Source: Bacteroides sp. ET71
Lineage (GTDB): Bacteria; Bacteroidota; Bacteroidia; Bacteroidales; Bacteroidaceae
Assembly (NCBI RefSeq): GCF_023336905.1
Contig: NZ_JAMBLS010000006.1
Location: 62,001-126,000 of the forward strand
Direction: 5' to 3'
DNA: 64,000 nucleotides
The notes below the pieces were generated by a model. That model worked only from the letters and a program-made list of their open reading frames with translations, was not told the origin of the DNA and ran no database searches. Shown here one piece after another: positions 34,230 through 42,751 of this stretch (position 1 is the first letter of the stretch; every line of letters begins with the position of its first letter). The translations under genes were made by a program, and so were the position numbers.

Positions 34230-35666
34230 ATGGAATGGAATCTGCTGATAGAGCAACTGGCCCGCGTGGCCTTCGACATCGTCTTGTGGGCCATCATCAT
34301 CGGCACCATCATCGTCATCGTGATGGACAACCGCAACCCCGTCAAGACGATGGCCTGGATATTGGTGCTCATCTTCCTGCCCGTCGTGGGACTGGTATTT
34401 TACTTCTTCTTCGGACGCAGCCAACGCCACGAACGCATCATCGGCAAAAAAGTCTACGGCCATCTGCTGAAGAAACCCATGGCAGAATACCTGGCCCAAC
34501 CCACCTCACCACTTCCCATAGCCTATCAACGCCTCGGCCTCCTGTTCTACAACGTCAACCAGTCACTCCCTTTTGACGGAAACCTGGTGGAAACCTATAC
34601 CTCCGGCTACACACTGCTCCCCGCCCTGCTGCGCGAAATGCAAGGCGCCCGACAGCACATCCACATCGAATCCTACATCTTCGAAGACGACGCCATCGGC
34701 CGCCTGGTGCGCGACGTCCTGATAGAACGCTCCCGCGCCGGCATCGAGGTGCGCGTCATCTACGACGACGTAGGCTGCTGGCACGTCCCCACCCGGTTCT
34801 TCGAGCAAATGCGCGAAGCCGGCATCGAAGTGCGCAGTTTCCTGAAAGTACGCTTCCCCCACTTCACCAACAAAGTGAACTACCGCAACCACCGGAAAAT
34901 CATCGTCATAGACGGCTGCACCGGATTCGTAGGCGGCATGAACCTGGCCGAACGATATGTGAAAGGATTCCCGTGGGGCATCTGGCGCGACACCCACCTG
35001 ATGCTGAAAGGAAAAGCCGTGCACGGGCTGCAAACAGCCTTCCTGCTGGACTGGTACTTCGTAGACCGCACCCTCATCACTTCCGCCCGCTATTTCCCAC
35101 GCCTGGAAAACGTCGGGACTTCACAAGTACAAATCGTCACCAGCGAACCCGTAGGACCTTGGCGGGAAATCATGCAAGGACTCATCATGGCCATGTCCGG
35201 TGCGAAAAAATACTTCTACATCCAAACCCCCTATTTCCTGCCCACCGAGTCAATGCTCATCGCCATGCAGACCGCCGCCTTGTCCGGCGTAGATGTGCGC
35301 CTGATGCTTCCCCAACGGGCAGACAACAGGCTGACCCACCTGGGTTCATGCTCCTATTTGGCCGACGTGCTGCAGGCAGGCGTCAAAGTCTATTTCTACC
35401 AGAAAGGATTCCTGCACTCCAAATTAATGGTAACAGACGATACCTTGTCCACCGTAGGCTCTACCAACATCGATTTCCGCAGTTTCGAGCACAACTTCGA
35501 AGTCAATGCCTTCATCTACGACACAGAGACAGCCTTGCAGATGCGCGAAATATTCCTGCAAGACCAACGCGACTGCAAACAAGTGTTCCTGAAAAACTGG
35601 ATAAAGCGCCCGTGGTATCGCAAAGCAAGCGAAAGCATCATCCGCTTATTCTCCCCCCTGCTCTGA
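34230..35666 (+). CDS. cls: Cardiolipin synthase (phospholipase D family)
   Basis: 478 residues. Two N-terminal membrane helices (about 12-32 and 40-60: IVLWAIIIGTIIVIVMDN; ILVLIFLPVVGLVFYFFFG) form the PLDc_N region. Two HKD motifs follow: NHRKIIVIDG with FVGGMNLAERY (about 220-245) and FLHSKLMVTDD with VGSTNIDFRS (about 395-420). The enzyme makes cardiolipin from two phosphatidylglycerols or from CDP-diacylglycerol at the inner membrane. The last 21 bases overlap the convergent rsmD gene end. Confidence 0.93.
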   Translation: MEWNLLIEQLARVAFDIVLWAIIIGTIIVIVMDNRNPVKTMAWILVLIFLPVVGLVFYFFFGRSQRHERIIGKKVYGHLLKKPMAEYLAQPTSPLPIAYQRLGLLFYNVNQSLPFDGNLVETYTSGYTLLPALLREMQGARQHIHIESYIFEDDAIGRLVRDVLIERSRAGIEVRVIYDDVGCWHVPTRFFEQMREAGIEVRSFLKVRFPHFTNKVNYRNHRKIIVIDGCTGFVGGMNLAERYVKGFPWGIWRDTHLMLKGKAVHGLQTAFLLDWYFVDRTLITSARYFPRLENVGTSQVQIVTSEPVGPWREIMQGLIMAMSGAKKYFYIQTPYFLPTESMLIAMQTAALSGVDVRLMLPQRADNRLTHLGSCSYLADVLQAGVKVYFYQKGFLHSKLMVTDDTLSTVGSTNIDFRSFEHNFEVNAFIYDTETALQMREIFLQDQRDCKQVFLKNWIKRPWYRKASESIIRLFSPLL

Positions 35667-36212
35667 ATCCGCAGAGACACCAAAGAAACTGAAGTTCACA
35701 CTGCCATAACTCCGGTGTTCGATAAAGCAAGGATGTGCCTCAAAGTGATTCTTTTTCCCATGCTCCAAAACAAAAAGGCCTCCCGGTTTCAGCAAACCAT
35801 TGCCCAAAACCAAGTCAGGCAAAGTCTCCAGGTCCTTCAACTCATAAGGCGGGTCGGCAAAGACCAAATCAAAACACCGGTGTGTGCTCTTCACAAACTT
35901 AAAGACATCGGCACGCACAGGCAACCAGTTCACAGCCTTCAATTCTTGCATGACCTTGCAGATAAAAGCATAATGTTCACGGTCTTTCTCCACCGAAACC
36001 ACTTGAGTGCAACCACGCGACAACAATTCCACGCTGATACTGCCCGTTCCCGCAAACAGGTCAAGAGCTTCCACTCCCCCCTCCTCAAAGTCTAAATGAT
36101 TGGACAAGACATTAAACAGATTCTCTTTAGCGAAATCTGTCGTAGGCCTCGCCTTAAAAGAGCGCGGCACATCAAATCGCCTCCGCTTATATATACCACT
36201 GATTACTCGCAT
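35646..36212 (-). CDS. rsmD: 16S rRNA (guanine-966-N2)-methyltransferase
   Basis: 188 residues, the normal RsmD length. MRVISGIYKRRRFDVP and then RPTTDFAKENLFNVL are the conserved RNA-binding start. ALDLFAGTGSISVELLSRG binds S-adenosylmethionine, and FADPPYEL is the catalytic DPPY motif. It modifies G966 of 16S rRNA in the 30S subunit. The start codon overlaps the end of the DUF3822 gene by 10 bases, indicating an operon; the two families are commonly adjacent in Bacteroidales. The 3' end overlaps convergent cls. Confidence 0.93.
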   Translation of the reverse strand: MRVISGIYKRRRFDVPRSFKARPTTDFAKENLFNVLSNHLDFEEGGVEALDLFAGTGSISVELLSRGCTQVVSVEKDREHYAFICKVMQELKAVNWLPVRADVFKFVKSTHRCFDLVFADPPYELKDLETLPDLVLGNGLLKPGGLFVLEHGKKNHFEAHPCFIEHRSYGSVNFSFFGVSADSEQGGE

Positions 36213-36985
36213 AATACAACAGTTTGCAAATCCATATTTCCAGCCGGCTCCATCACCGAGACCCAGCGGATGAAATCCTTCAGTCCGGTAAGCAAATCAG
36301 GCTTTTCGTCCACTCCGCCCAACAAGTAAAGCTCATCGTTCTCCTGGTCAAAGCCCAACATCTGCCAAATACAAAGTATGTAATAGATACAGTCTGTCAC
36401 TTGTCCGTATTTATACGAATTGGCCAACAAAAGCCGACCACATTCATAGCTCAAAACATCGATGTACTCACGCCGCACATGTACATACATCTTCCGGGCA
36501 TTGTTCAAACGGCTCTTTATTGCGAATTGGTCTATCAGCGGAGAGACCTGTGCATAAAATCTTGCTTCCGGCTGCCATTCTTGTACTGCCTCGACCACAC
36601 TCCGGTCTATCCCAAACAACACTACTGCATGGCTATTGCCCAAGATGTTATAGAGTACCGATTCATTCTCTTCTTTTGAATGATTCTGGTAAAAGAACGC
36701 TTCTACACAGTCATCCTCGAAATATTCCACAGGCATAAGGGTAAAACGTTTGGTGGCCAACAGCACATTTACCTTCCGGAAAGGACGTTCCAGCCACTTC
36801 AACTGACTGAAAGCTTGCCTGAGATTGAGCGCCAACGGCAAAGTCACATCTACCGGATAGTTTTCCAACGCCCCGCCTTCGTCATTATTGCCTAAAGGAT
36901 TGGAGACAGCGAAAACGAACCCTTCCGTGCTTATCCGCATGGACAGGATGCTTTGTTCTGTGTTACTGCAATTTATCATTCCCAT
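36203..36985 (-). CDS. DUF3822 family protein
   Basis: 260 residues from the ATG at 36985. It has an actin-like or pilus-assembly-ATPase-like alternating fold without a signal peptide: QSILSMRISTEGFVFAVSNP at the start, MYVHVRREYIDVLSYECGRL and DELYLLGGVDEK later. DUF3822 members are conserved next to rsmD in Bacteroides; function is unknown. An in-frame ATG at 37045 exists, but using it would overlap the upstream gene by 47 bases, while 36985 leaves a 13-base gap after that gene's stop. Confidence 0.8.
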   Translation of the reverse strand: MGMINCSNTEQSILSMRISTEGFVFAVSNPLGNNDEGGALENYPVDVTLPLALNLRQAFSQLKWLERPFRKVNVLLATKRFTLMPVEYFEDDCVEAFFYQNHSKEENESVLYNILGNSHAVVLFGIDRSVVEAVQEWQPEARFYAQVSPLIDQFAIKSRLNNARKMYVHVRREYIDVLSYECGRLLLANSYKYGQVTDCIYYILCIWQMLGFDQENDELYLLGGVDEKPDLLTGLKDFIRWVSVMEPAGNMDLQTVVLCE

Positions 36986-36998
36986 TATATTACATTTT

Positions 36999-37586
36999 TC
37001 ATTCCCAGTTGCCGGCATTGTTATTAGGTGTTTCCAAGTCACCAATCTTTAGCCCGGCATACTTCTCCTGCCGCTCTTGCTCTGCCCGCCAATTAGCCAC
37101 TTCCTGCGAATCCATTCCCTCCAGATAAGCATCCAGAGGCGCTTTGATCTCTAACAAATCATAAAACTTTCCCGAAGAATCTTCGTGATTGCACACCTGA
37201 ATCTCAAACTGTGCTCCCTTGCCATAAGGAATGTATCGCAACGAATCAGCCTGGAAACCTTTCGGGTAAAGTGTATCCGCCAAAGCTACCCAGCATGTAT
37301 CGCGACAGAAAGATTCACCAGGCACTCCCGCTTTCTCCAGCACAAACGGCAATCGGGCTGTCTTGACAAACTGAATCAGCGTGTCAAAGCTGGCAGCATA
37401 CTGGCCATCGTGTAGCAGATGATAGGCAGACTGAGCCTTGCGAATATCCAGCAAACGAGCCTTTACTGCCGCCTCGCGCTGTTGCCTGAGGGCGTCAAAA
37501 CGGATAGGCTTCATGATGCTGGCATAACAGACATAGACCAGCAACACGACACATATCCATAAAACAATATTTAATAAGCTCTTCAT
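36999..37586 (-). CDS. Single-pass membrane protein of unknown function
   Basis: 195 residues from the ATG at 37586. One N-terminal transmembrane helix (LLNIVLWICVVLLVYVCYAS, residues about 4-24) is followed by a charged helix (RFDALRQQREAAVKARLLDI) and a soluble domain. This resembles the shape of a type II pseudopilin, although no prepilin peptidase site is seen. It heads a three-gene operon with DUF3822 and rsmD, 13 bases ahead of the former. I do not recognise the family with certainty. Cys residues in ESFCRDTCWVALAD could form a disulfide. Confidence 0.65.
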   Translation of the reverse strand: MKSLLNIVLWICVVLLVYVCYASIMKPIRFDALRQQREAAVKARLLDIRKAQSAYHLLHDGQYAASFDTLIQFVKTARLPFVLEKAGVPGESFCRDTCWVALADTLYPKGFQADSLRYIPYGKGAQFEIQVCNHEDSSGKFYDLLEIKAPLDAYLEGMDSQEVANWRAEQERQEKYAGLKIGDLETPNNNAGNWE

Positions 37587-37623
37587 GACAAAGGATTTCC
37601 TTGAGTTTGCTATATTCGCACTA

Positions 37624-37631
37624 CAAAAGTA
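37624..37631 (-). promoter_or_regulatory. Candidate -7 box of the rsmD operon
   Basis: The minus strand reads TACTTTTG, 38 bases before the ATG at 37586. A CAAA (minus-strand TTTG) lies 23 bases further upstream, slightly long for the -33 spacing. TATATTCG at 37611-37618 on the plus strand may serve the divergent helicase gene. Confidence 0.4.
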
Positions 37632-37683
37632 GAACAAAATACAGAATTAGACAGCAAATCTCTCATTTTTTTGTACGACAGCT

Positions 37684-39126
37684 ATGATAGACAAATACTT
37701 AGCAGAGCAAATAAGGCAGCACTTCCCCTACCAGCCGACCGCTGAACAAGAAACGGCCATCAAGCGGCTTGCCGGGTTCTTGACATCTCCCAACCCTGAC
37801 GGCATTTTCATCTTGCGCGGCTATGCAGGTACCGGAAAGACCTCGCTGGTCGGAGCCTTGGTACGCACCTTGGACCTACTGAAACAGAAGTCTGTCTTGC
37901 TGGCTCCCACAGGACGGGCAGCCAAAGTCTTCGCTTCCTATGCAGGGCACCCGGCTTTTACCATCCATAAAAAAATCTACCGGCAACGCTCTTTTTCCAA
38001 CGAACTGACCAACTTTACGCTAAACGACAACCTGACCACCCATACGCTCTACATCGTAGACGAAGCCTCGATGATTTCCAACGAAGGATTGTCCGGTTCT
38101 ACTTTTGGAACAGGCCGTTTGCTGGACGACCTGATTCAGTTCGTCTATTCCGGACAAGGCTGTCGCCTGTTGTTCTTGGGAGACTTGGCCCAGCTTCCTC
38201 CGGTGGGCGAAGAACAAAGTCCGGCTCTCGTGGGTGAAGCGCTGAAGGGATATGGACTGGAAGTGACAGAAATGGACCTCACGCAAGTGGTCAGGCAAGC
38301 TAAAGAATCGGGCATATTGTGGAATGCCACACGTCTGAGGCAGGCCATTGCTTCTGAAGATTGCTTTTCACTGCCGAAGATACGCCTGGCCGGTTTTGCC
38401 GACATCCGCCTGTTGCCAGGCAATGAACTGATAGATGCTTTGGAGGAGTGCTATGCCCGCGACGGGATGGATGAGACCATCGTGATTTGCCGCAGCAACA
38501 AGCGAGCCAACATCTACAACAACGGTATCCGCTCACGTATTCTTTGGCGCGAGGACGAACTGGAGTCAGGAGATTGGCTGATGGTGGCCAAGAACAATTA
38601 TTACTGGACAGGGCAGGAAAAAGAAAAGAACGAAGAATTCATTGCAAACGGCGAAACCGCCATTGTCAGACGAGTGCGGCGCACGCATGAACTTTATGGT
38701 TTCCGCTTTGCCGATGCCATCCTTGCCTTTCCGGACTGCAACGGCCTGGAAATGGAAGTCAGTCTCCTGCTGGATACCTTGCAGAGCGATGCCCCTGCTT
38801 TGACACGGGCAGACAGTGAGCGCCTGTTTCAGAATGTACTGGAAGATTATGCAGACATCGCGACCAAAGCCGAACGCATGAAGAAAATAAAAAACGACCC
38901 GCACTACAATGCCCTGCAAGTAAAATACGCCTATGCCATCACTTGCCACAAGGCCCAGGGCGGGCAGTGGAAAAATGTTTTTCTGGACCAAGGGTACATG
39001 GCGGACGAATACCTGAGCCCTGATTATTTCAGATGGCTCTACACGGCTTTTACCCGCGCCACAGGGACGCTGTATCTGGTAAACTATCCTGCGACGCAAG
39101 TGGAAAAAGAGAAAGAGGAGGATTAA
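37684..39126 (+). CDS. RecD-like SF1 helicase / AAA ATPase
   Basis: 480 residues, cytoplasmic. Walker A is LRGYAGTGKTS (about 45-55); motif Ia LLAPTGRAAKVFA; Walker B TLYIVDEASMIS (about 122-132); motif III LLFLGDLAQLPPVG; C-terminal motif YAITCHKAQGGQWKNVFLDQ (about 418) and the terminal FTRATGTLYLVNYP. This is the short RecD/UvrD_C_2 type common in Bacteroidetes, without the RecBC partners or N-terminal extension of RecD2. A role in DNA repair or replication restart is inferred. It is divergent from the rsmD operon. Confidence 0.88.
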   Translation: MIDKYLAEQIRQHFPYQPTAEQETAIKRLAGFLTSPNPDGIFILRGYAGTGKTSLVGALVRTLDLLKQKSVLLAPTGRAAKVFASYAGHPAFTIHKKIYRQRSFSNELTNFTLNDNLTTHTLYIVDEASMISNEGLSGSTFGTGRLLDDLIQFVYSGQGCRLLFLGDLAQLPPVGEEQSPALVGEALKGYGLEVTEMDLTQVVRQAKESGILWNATRLRQAIASEDCFSLPKIRLAGFADIRLLPGNELIDALEECYARDGMDETIVICRSNKRANIYNNGIRSRILWREDELESGDWLMVAKNNYYWTGQEKEKNEEFIANGETAIVRRVRRTHELYGFRFADAILAFPDCNGLEMEVSLLLDTLQSDAPALTRADSERLFQNVLEDYADIATKAERMKKIKNDPHYNALQVKYAYAITCHKAQGGQWKNVFLDQGYMADEYLSPDYFRWLYTAFTRATGTLYLVNYPATQVEKEKEED

Positions 39127-39203
39127 GCCTCAAAGCTCATTCAATAAAGTATGCTAACCAGGAAACCGACAATTATTCCTGCGGACTATACCCCCAAATA
39201 TAA

Positions 39204-39350
39204 CCGTTATTGCCGTCCGGCCACTCCGCCGTTGCTCCGTAGTTTCACCGTCAATACCGTTCATTTTCAGCCTTGTCACGGAGAAAATACGGAGCAGCCA
39301 CGGCCTGACAAGGGCATCCTACGGCAAGAAAACCGGATTTCCGGCAGGAA
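39204..39350. repeat. Probable eroded 22-bp repeat array in the helicase-DUF6266 gap
   Basis: CCG-start units at 39204, 39226 and 39248 are exactly 22 bases apart and share a CCGTYAWTRCCGT-like core (CCGTTATTGCCGT, CCGCCGTTGCTCCGT, CCGTCAATACCGT). Further right the words occur inverted (GCTCCGTA at 39234 against TACGGAGC at 39288; CCTTGTCA at 39271 against TGACAAGG at 39306). The rest of the 39127-39541 gap shows only TATCTTCG at 39456, a possible -7 box. An 82-codon open frame here has no recognisable product and is not called. Confidence 0.45.
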
Positions 39351-39541
39351 CAGCAAAAAAGCGTTCTCCAAAATTTCCTACTCATACACAACAGGTTAGA
39401 ATCACTTTACGCCGGATAAAGCCTCATTTTCCCGAAAGTCCCCCAATAAAATGCTTATCTTCGCAGCGAGAACAGGTAACGGGGGAAGGCAGCAACAGCA
39501 CGGTCTCCCTCTATGATAAACACGGATAAACATTCATCGTT

Positions 39542-40168
39542 ATGGGAACAATCAAACAAGGAATTTTCGGGGAGTTCACCGGGAAAGTAGGCAACGTTGT
39601 TGGTTACAAGAACAACGGGCGGAACTACGTCCGCAGCGTGCCGGGAAAAGTGCGGAACCCACGCAGCAAGGCCCAACAGGGGCAACGGAAGAAATTTGCC
39701 GCAGTTTTTGCCTTTCTGCAACCCATCTCCGATTTTGTTCGCGCAGGCTATGCGCTGTACGGGAAGGAGAAAGCGCCCTTTCACGCCGCCATGTCGTACT
39801 TGCTGAAAAAGGCCGTGCACATCGAGGGCGACGAGGCATACATCGACTACCACCGGGCATTGGTGAGCACGGGCACGCTGATGACAGTGCCAGAGGCAAA
39901 GGCAACAGTAGAGGCCGGAAAAATCCGGTTCGGGTGGAAGAACAACAGTGGTGAAGGGAATGCCGAAGCCACGGACGCAGTATGGTTGCTGGCCTACAAC
40001 GCCGATAACGGAGAGGCCACCTACCGCACGCAGGCGGCGCAACGGGACGACGGACAGGCCGAGCTGTCCATACCCGAACGGTGGGCAGAGCAACACGTAG
40101 TGGCTTACCTGTGCCTGTGCAACGAAGCGGAAGGGCTGATGTCCAACAGTCTGTGCGTGGCCGGGTAG
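39542..40168 (+). CDS. DUF6266 family protein
   Basis: 208 residues, no signal peptide. MGTIKQGIFGEFTGKVGNVV then GRNYVRSVPGKVRNPRSKAQ is the diagnostic DUF6266 N-terminus, rich in Gly and basic residues. The middle has FAAVFAFLQPISDFVRAGYA, and a C-terminal beta domain starts near residue 120 (KIRFGWKNNSGEGNAEATDA). These proteins are widespread and often multicopy in Bacteroidales, with unknown function; the N-terminus recalls nucleic-acid or phage-structural proteins but this is unproved. It ends two bases from the convergent dinB gene end. Confidence 0.8.
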   Translation: MGTIKQGIFGEFTGKVGNVVGYKNNGRNYVRSVPGKVRNPRSKAQQGQRKKFAAVFAFLQPISDFVRAGYALYGKEKAPFHAAMSYLLKKAVHIEGDEAYIDYHRALVSTGTLMTVPEAKATVEAGKIRFGWKNNSGEGNAEATDAVWLLAYNADNGEATYRTQAAQRDDGQAELSIPERWAEQHVVAYLCLCNEAEGLMSNSLCVAG

Positions 40169-40170
40169 GT

Positions 40171-41271
40171 CTACTCTTTGAAGTCAAAACTCAGTTGTTC
40201 CCAGACACCATGCCCGCCGGTCTCTTCGCGCGGGTTGGAAACGGAGAGGCCGATGAGACGGATGGGATGCTCGGCGTAGTCCACCTCTTGCAGCAACTGC
40301 TTGGCCAGGGGAAGAATGACATCGAGCGTGGTCAACTCACGGGATTGGGTCAGGCTGCGGGTGATTTGGCGGAAATCATGGAACTTGATTTTCAGGGTCA
40401 GCGTATTTCCCCGGAAATCTTTCTTTTCGAGACGGCTGACCAACTCAACGGCAACATGATACAGCTCGATGATGACCGACGAACGGAGCGAAACGTCTTT
40501 CTCCAACGTACGTTCGCAGCCGATGGACTTGCGGATGCGCACTGCCTCGACGGGGCGCAGGTCTATGCCCCGGGCAAAATCGTAGTAGACGGAGCCTACC
40601 TTGCCAAACTCGCGGAGAAGACGGTCGGGTGAGCAGGCACGGAGTTGCAAGCCGTTGTGGATACCCAAAGCGTGCATACGCTTGGCCGTGACGGGGCCTA
40701 CTCCCCAGAAACTTTCGATAGGCAGGCCGGCAATGAAATCCAAAGCCTGGGCCGGATGAATCGTACAAAGCCCGTCAGGCTTGCGGTAATCCGAAGCAAT
40801 CTTGGCCAGAAACTTATTGTAAGACACCCCGGCCGAAGCCACCAGGTGCAGACGTTCGCGTATCTTCTGCTTGATTTCCTTGGCAATGTCCACAGCCAAC
40901 TCGATGCCGGGTTTGTTCTCCGTCACATCCAGGAAAGCCTCATCCAAAGAAATCGGCTCGATGATATCCGTATATTCATGGAAGATTTCATGAATCTGGC
41001 GCGATACTTCTTTGTAAACCTCCATACGCCCACGGACAAAGATGAGAGAAGGGCAAAGCCTTTTCGCCTTCGCCGACGACATGGCCGAACGCACACCATA
41101 ACGACGGGCCTCATAACTGGCAGCCGCCACGACTCCCCTCTCTTCAGCATGTCCCACAGCTATGGGTTTGCCGCGCAACGAAGGGTTATCCCGTTGCTCG
41201 ACAGAAGCATAGAAAGCATCCATGTCGATATGGATTATCTTCCGCTCGGTATGAAAATCGGCATCCATCAA
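40171..41271 (-). CDS. dinB: DNA polymerase IV (Y family)
   Basis: 366 residues. IIHIDMDAFYASVEQRDNPS carries the first catalytic Asp; IIEPISLDEAFLDVTENK carries the second Asp-Glu pair. ASDYRKPDGLCTI and SFWGVGPVTAKRMHALGI (helix-hairpin-helix thumb) follow, then the little-finger domain. The C-terminus QLSFDFKE is a beta-clamp binding motif. It performs error-prone translesion synthesis. Its start overlaps the stop of the upstream MATE gene by four bases (ATGA), so the two are translationally coupled. Confidence 0.95.
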   Translation of the reverse strand: MMDADFHTERKIIHIDMDAFYASVEQRDNPSLRGKPIAVGHAEERGVVAAASYEARRYGVRSAMSSAKAKRLCPSLIFVRGRMEVYKEVSRQIHEIFHEYTDIIEPISLDEAFLDVTENKPGIELAVDIAKEIKQKIRERLHLVASAGVSYNKFLAKIASDYRKPDGLCTIHPAQALDFIAGLPIESFWGVGPVTAKRMHALGIHNGLQLRACSPDRLLREFGKVGSVYYDFARGIDLRPVEAVRIRKSIGCERTLEKDVSLRSSVIIELYHVAVELVSRLEKKDFRGNTLTLKIKFHDFRQITRSLTQSRELTTLDVILPLAKQLLQEVDYAEHPIRLIGLSVSNPREETGGHGVWEQLSFDFKE

Positions 41272-42617
41272 TCAGAGCGTTTTACCAGTTGAATCTTCTT
41301 GTACACATAAAAGAATGCAGGTATCAGGAAAGCATCGGCAAAAATCCACGCCGTAGAATCGCCAAAACAAACAGCCAAATAGCCAAAAGCCGGAACGGCC
41401 AACAGGCTGACCAATATACGAGCTATCATCTCCGACACGCCGGACAGCATGGCCAGGTTCGTAAAACCAGCCCCCTGAATGGTATAACGTAAAATGCAAA
41501 GCAGGCCAAGCACTGGAAAGAACGTGACAGACACATGCAGGAAAAGAGCCGTATCGGCCAATATCTCAGCCTCCGAAGCATCCACAAAAAGCAAGGCAAG
41601 TCTTTGGGAACCAAACATCAGTACACAAAAAGTGAATATCCAATAAGCCAATGCCATCAGCGAAGCAGCCTTCACCCCTTGCATGATACGTCTGGGTCGG
41701 CCCGCTCCATAATTCTGTCCGGCAAAAGTGGCCATGGCAATTCCCAGGCTTTCGAAAGGACACATGAAGAACATCTTGATACGCATGGCAGCGGTAAAGG
41801 CTGCTACGCAAGCTGTACCCAAAGCATTATTGGCACTTTGCAGCATGATACTGCCTATGGCCGTGATGGAAAACTGCAATCCCATAGGGACACCAATGTT
41901 AAGCAATATGCGTGCAATAGACTTGCTGAAACGACGCTCGGCAGGCGTGGTGCGCAAGATAGCGAAACGGCGAATCATGTAGAAGTAGCACAAGGCGGCA
42001 GAAAAACCTTGCGAAAAAACGGTAGCAATAGCTGCCCCCGCTACTCCCCAATGAAGCACCAGGATGCAAAAAAGATCCAGCACGATGTTGAGCACCGCTG
42101 CCAGCAGAAGAAACCAGAAAGGCGTCTTGCTATCGCCCAAAGCACGGATAATGCTGGATAAGAGATTGTAGAAAAAAGTACAGGGAATGCCTATGAAAGT
42201 AATGAGAAGATAGACATAGGCTTCATCGAAGATGTTGGCCGGAGTACGCATCAGATGCAAGATATCGTCACATAGAATACCCGTGACGACAGCCAAAACG
42301 ACAGACATCAGGGCGGCCAATTGCAGACTGACCGACACACAACGACGCATGGTCGAATAATCGTGTGCACCGAACTTCTGAGCCACAGGAATACCGAAAC
42401 CACCACAGCAGCCGTTGCAGAAACCCAATATCAGAAATACAACTGATGAACTGGCACCAACGGCAGCCAGCGAATCTATGCCCAGAAACTTGCCGACAAT
42501 AGCGGCATCTACCAGCGAATAAGTCTGTTGCAACAAGTTGCCCATCAGCAGGGGCAAAGTGAAATAAAATAGTTGTGGGAATATCTTCCCTTCGGTCATT
42601 TCTTTTACAGCAGCCAT
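41268..42617 (-). CDS. MATE family efflux transporter
   Basis: 449 residues with about 12 hydrophobic helices in two similar halves. The start MTEGKIFPQLFYFTLPLLMG and FLGIDSLAAVGASSSVVFLI are typical of the bacterial DinF/NorM-like MATE superfamily. GIPMGLQ-like features (NIGVPMGLQFSITAIGSIML) begin the second half. MATE proteins export drugs or metabolites using Na+ or H+ gradients. A minus-strand TACTTTTG at 42648-42655 is a plausible -7 box. The gene is followed, with a four-base overlap, by dinB. Confidence 0.9.
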   Translation of the reverse strand: MAAVKEMTEGKIFPQLFYFTLPLLMGNLLQQTYSLVDAAIVGKFLGIDSLAAVGASSSVVFLILGFCNGCCGGFGIPVAQKFGAHDYSTMRRCVSVSLQLAALMSVVLAVVTGILCDDILHLMRTPANIFDEAYVYLLITFIGIPCTFFYNLLSSIIRALGDSKTPFWFLLLAAVLNIVLDLFCILVLHWGVAGAAIATVFSQGFSAALCYFYMIRRFAILRTTPAERRFSKSIARILLNIGVPMGLQFSITAIGSIMLQSANNALGTACVAAFTAAMRIKMFFMCPFESLGIAMATFAGQNYGAGRPRRIMQGVKAASLMALAYWIFTFCVLMFGSQRLALLFVDASEAEILADTALFLHVSVTFFPVLGLLCILRYTIQGAGFTNLAMLSGVSEMIARILVSLLAVPAFGYLAVCFGDSTAWIFADAFLIPAFFYVYKKIQLVKRSD

Positions 42618-42682
42618 AATCTGTTATCCTCCTTCTGAAAACCGCTGCAAAAGTAGAGAAAAAACGGGAAAAACGAATACAC

Positions 42683-42703
42683 GTTTGCAACCAAGTTGCA
42701 AAC
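42683..42703. promoter_or_regulatory. Perfect 9-3-9 dyad, candidate operator for the Fur-family regulator
   Basis: GTTTGCAAC-CAA-GTTGCAAAC is a perfect inverted repeat ending nine bases before the -7 box of the P-type ATPase gene, so a bound dimer would cover the -33 region. Fur-family dimers bind 19-23 bp dyads and the Fur-like gene is two genes downstream, suggesting a Zur-like or metal-responsive autoregulatory site. It is also placed near the -35 position of the divergent MATE promoter. Confidence 0.6.
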
Positions 42704-42712
42704 ACAATGCCG

Positions 42713-42720
42713 TACCTTTG
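42713..42720 (+). promoter_or_regulatory. -7 box of the metal ATPase operon
   Basis: TACCTTTG matches the Bacteroides -7 consensus, 31 bases before the ATG at 42752. The -33 position is occupied by the dyad at 42683-42703 rather than by TTTG at ideal spacing. Confidence 0.6.
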
Positions 42721-42751
42721 CCGTCAGAAAAACAATAAACAATAAAAAGAT

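Noticed and set aside
32807-34372. 521-codon minus-strand open frame antisense to the barrel gene
   Set aside because: It lies wholly opposite the convincing outer-membrane barrel gene and extends into the cls start; its translation is low-complexity Val/His-rich sequence typical of antisense frames.
39151-39399. 82-codon plus-strand gene between helicase and DUF6266 genes
   Set aside because: Basic, low-motif translation across a region of degenerate repeats, with no ribosome binding site.
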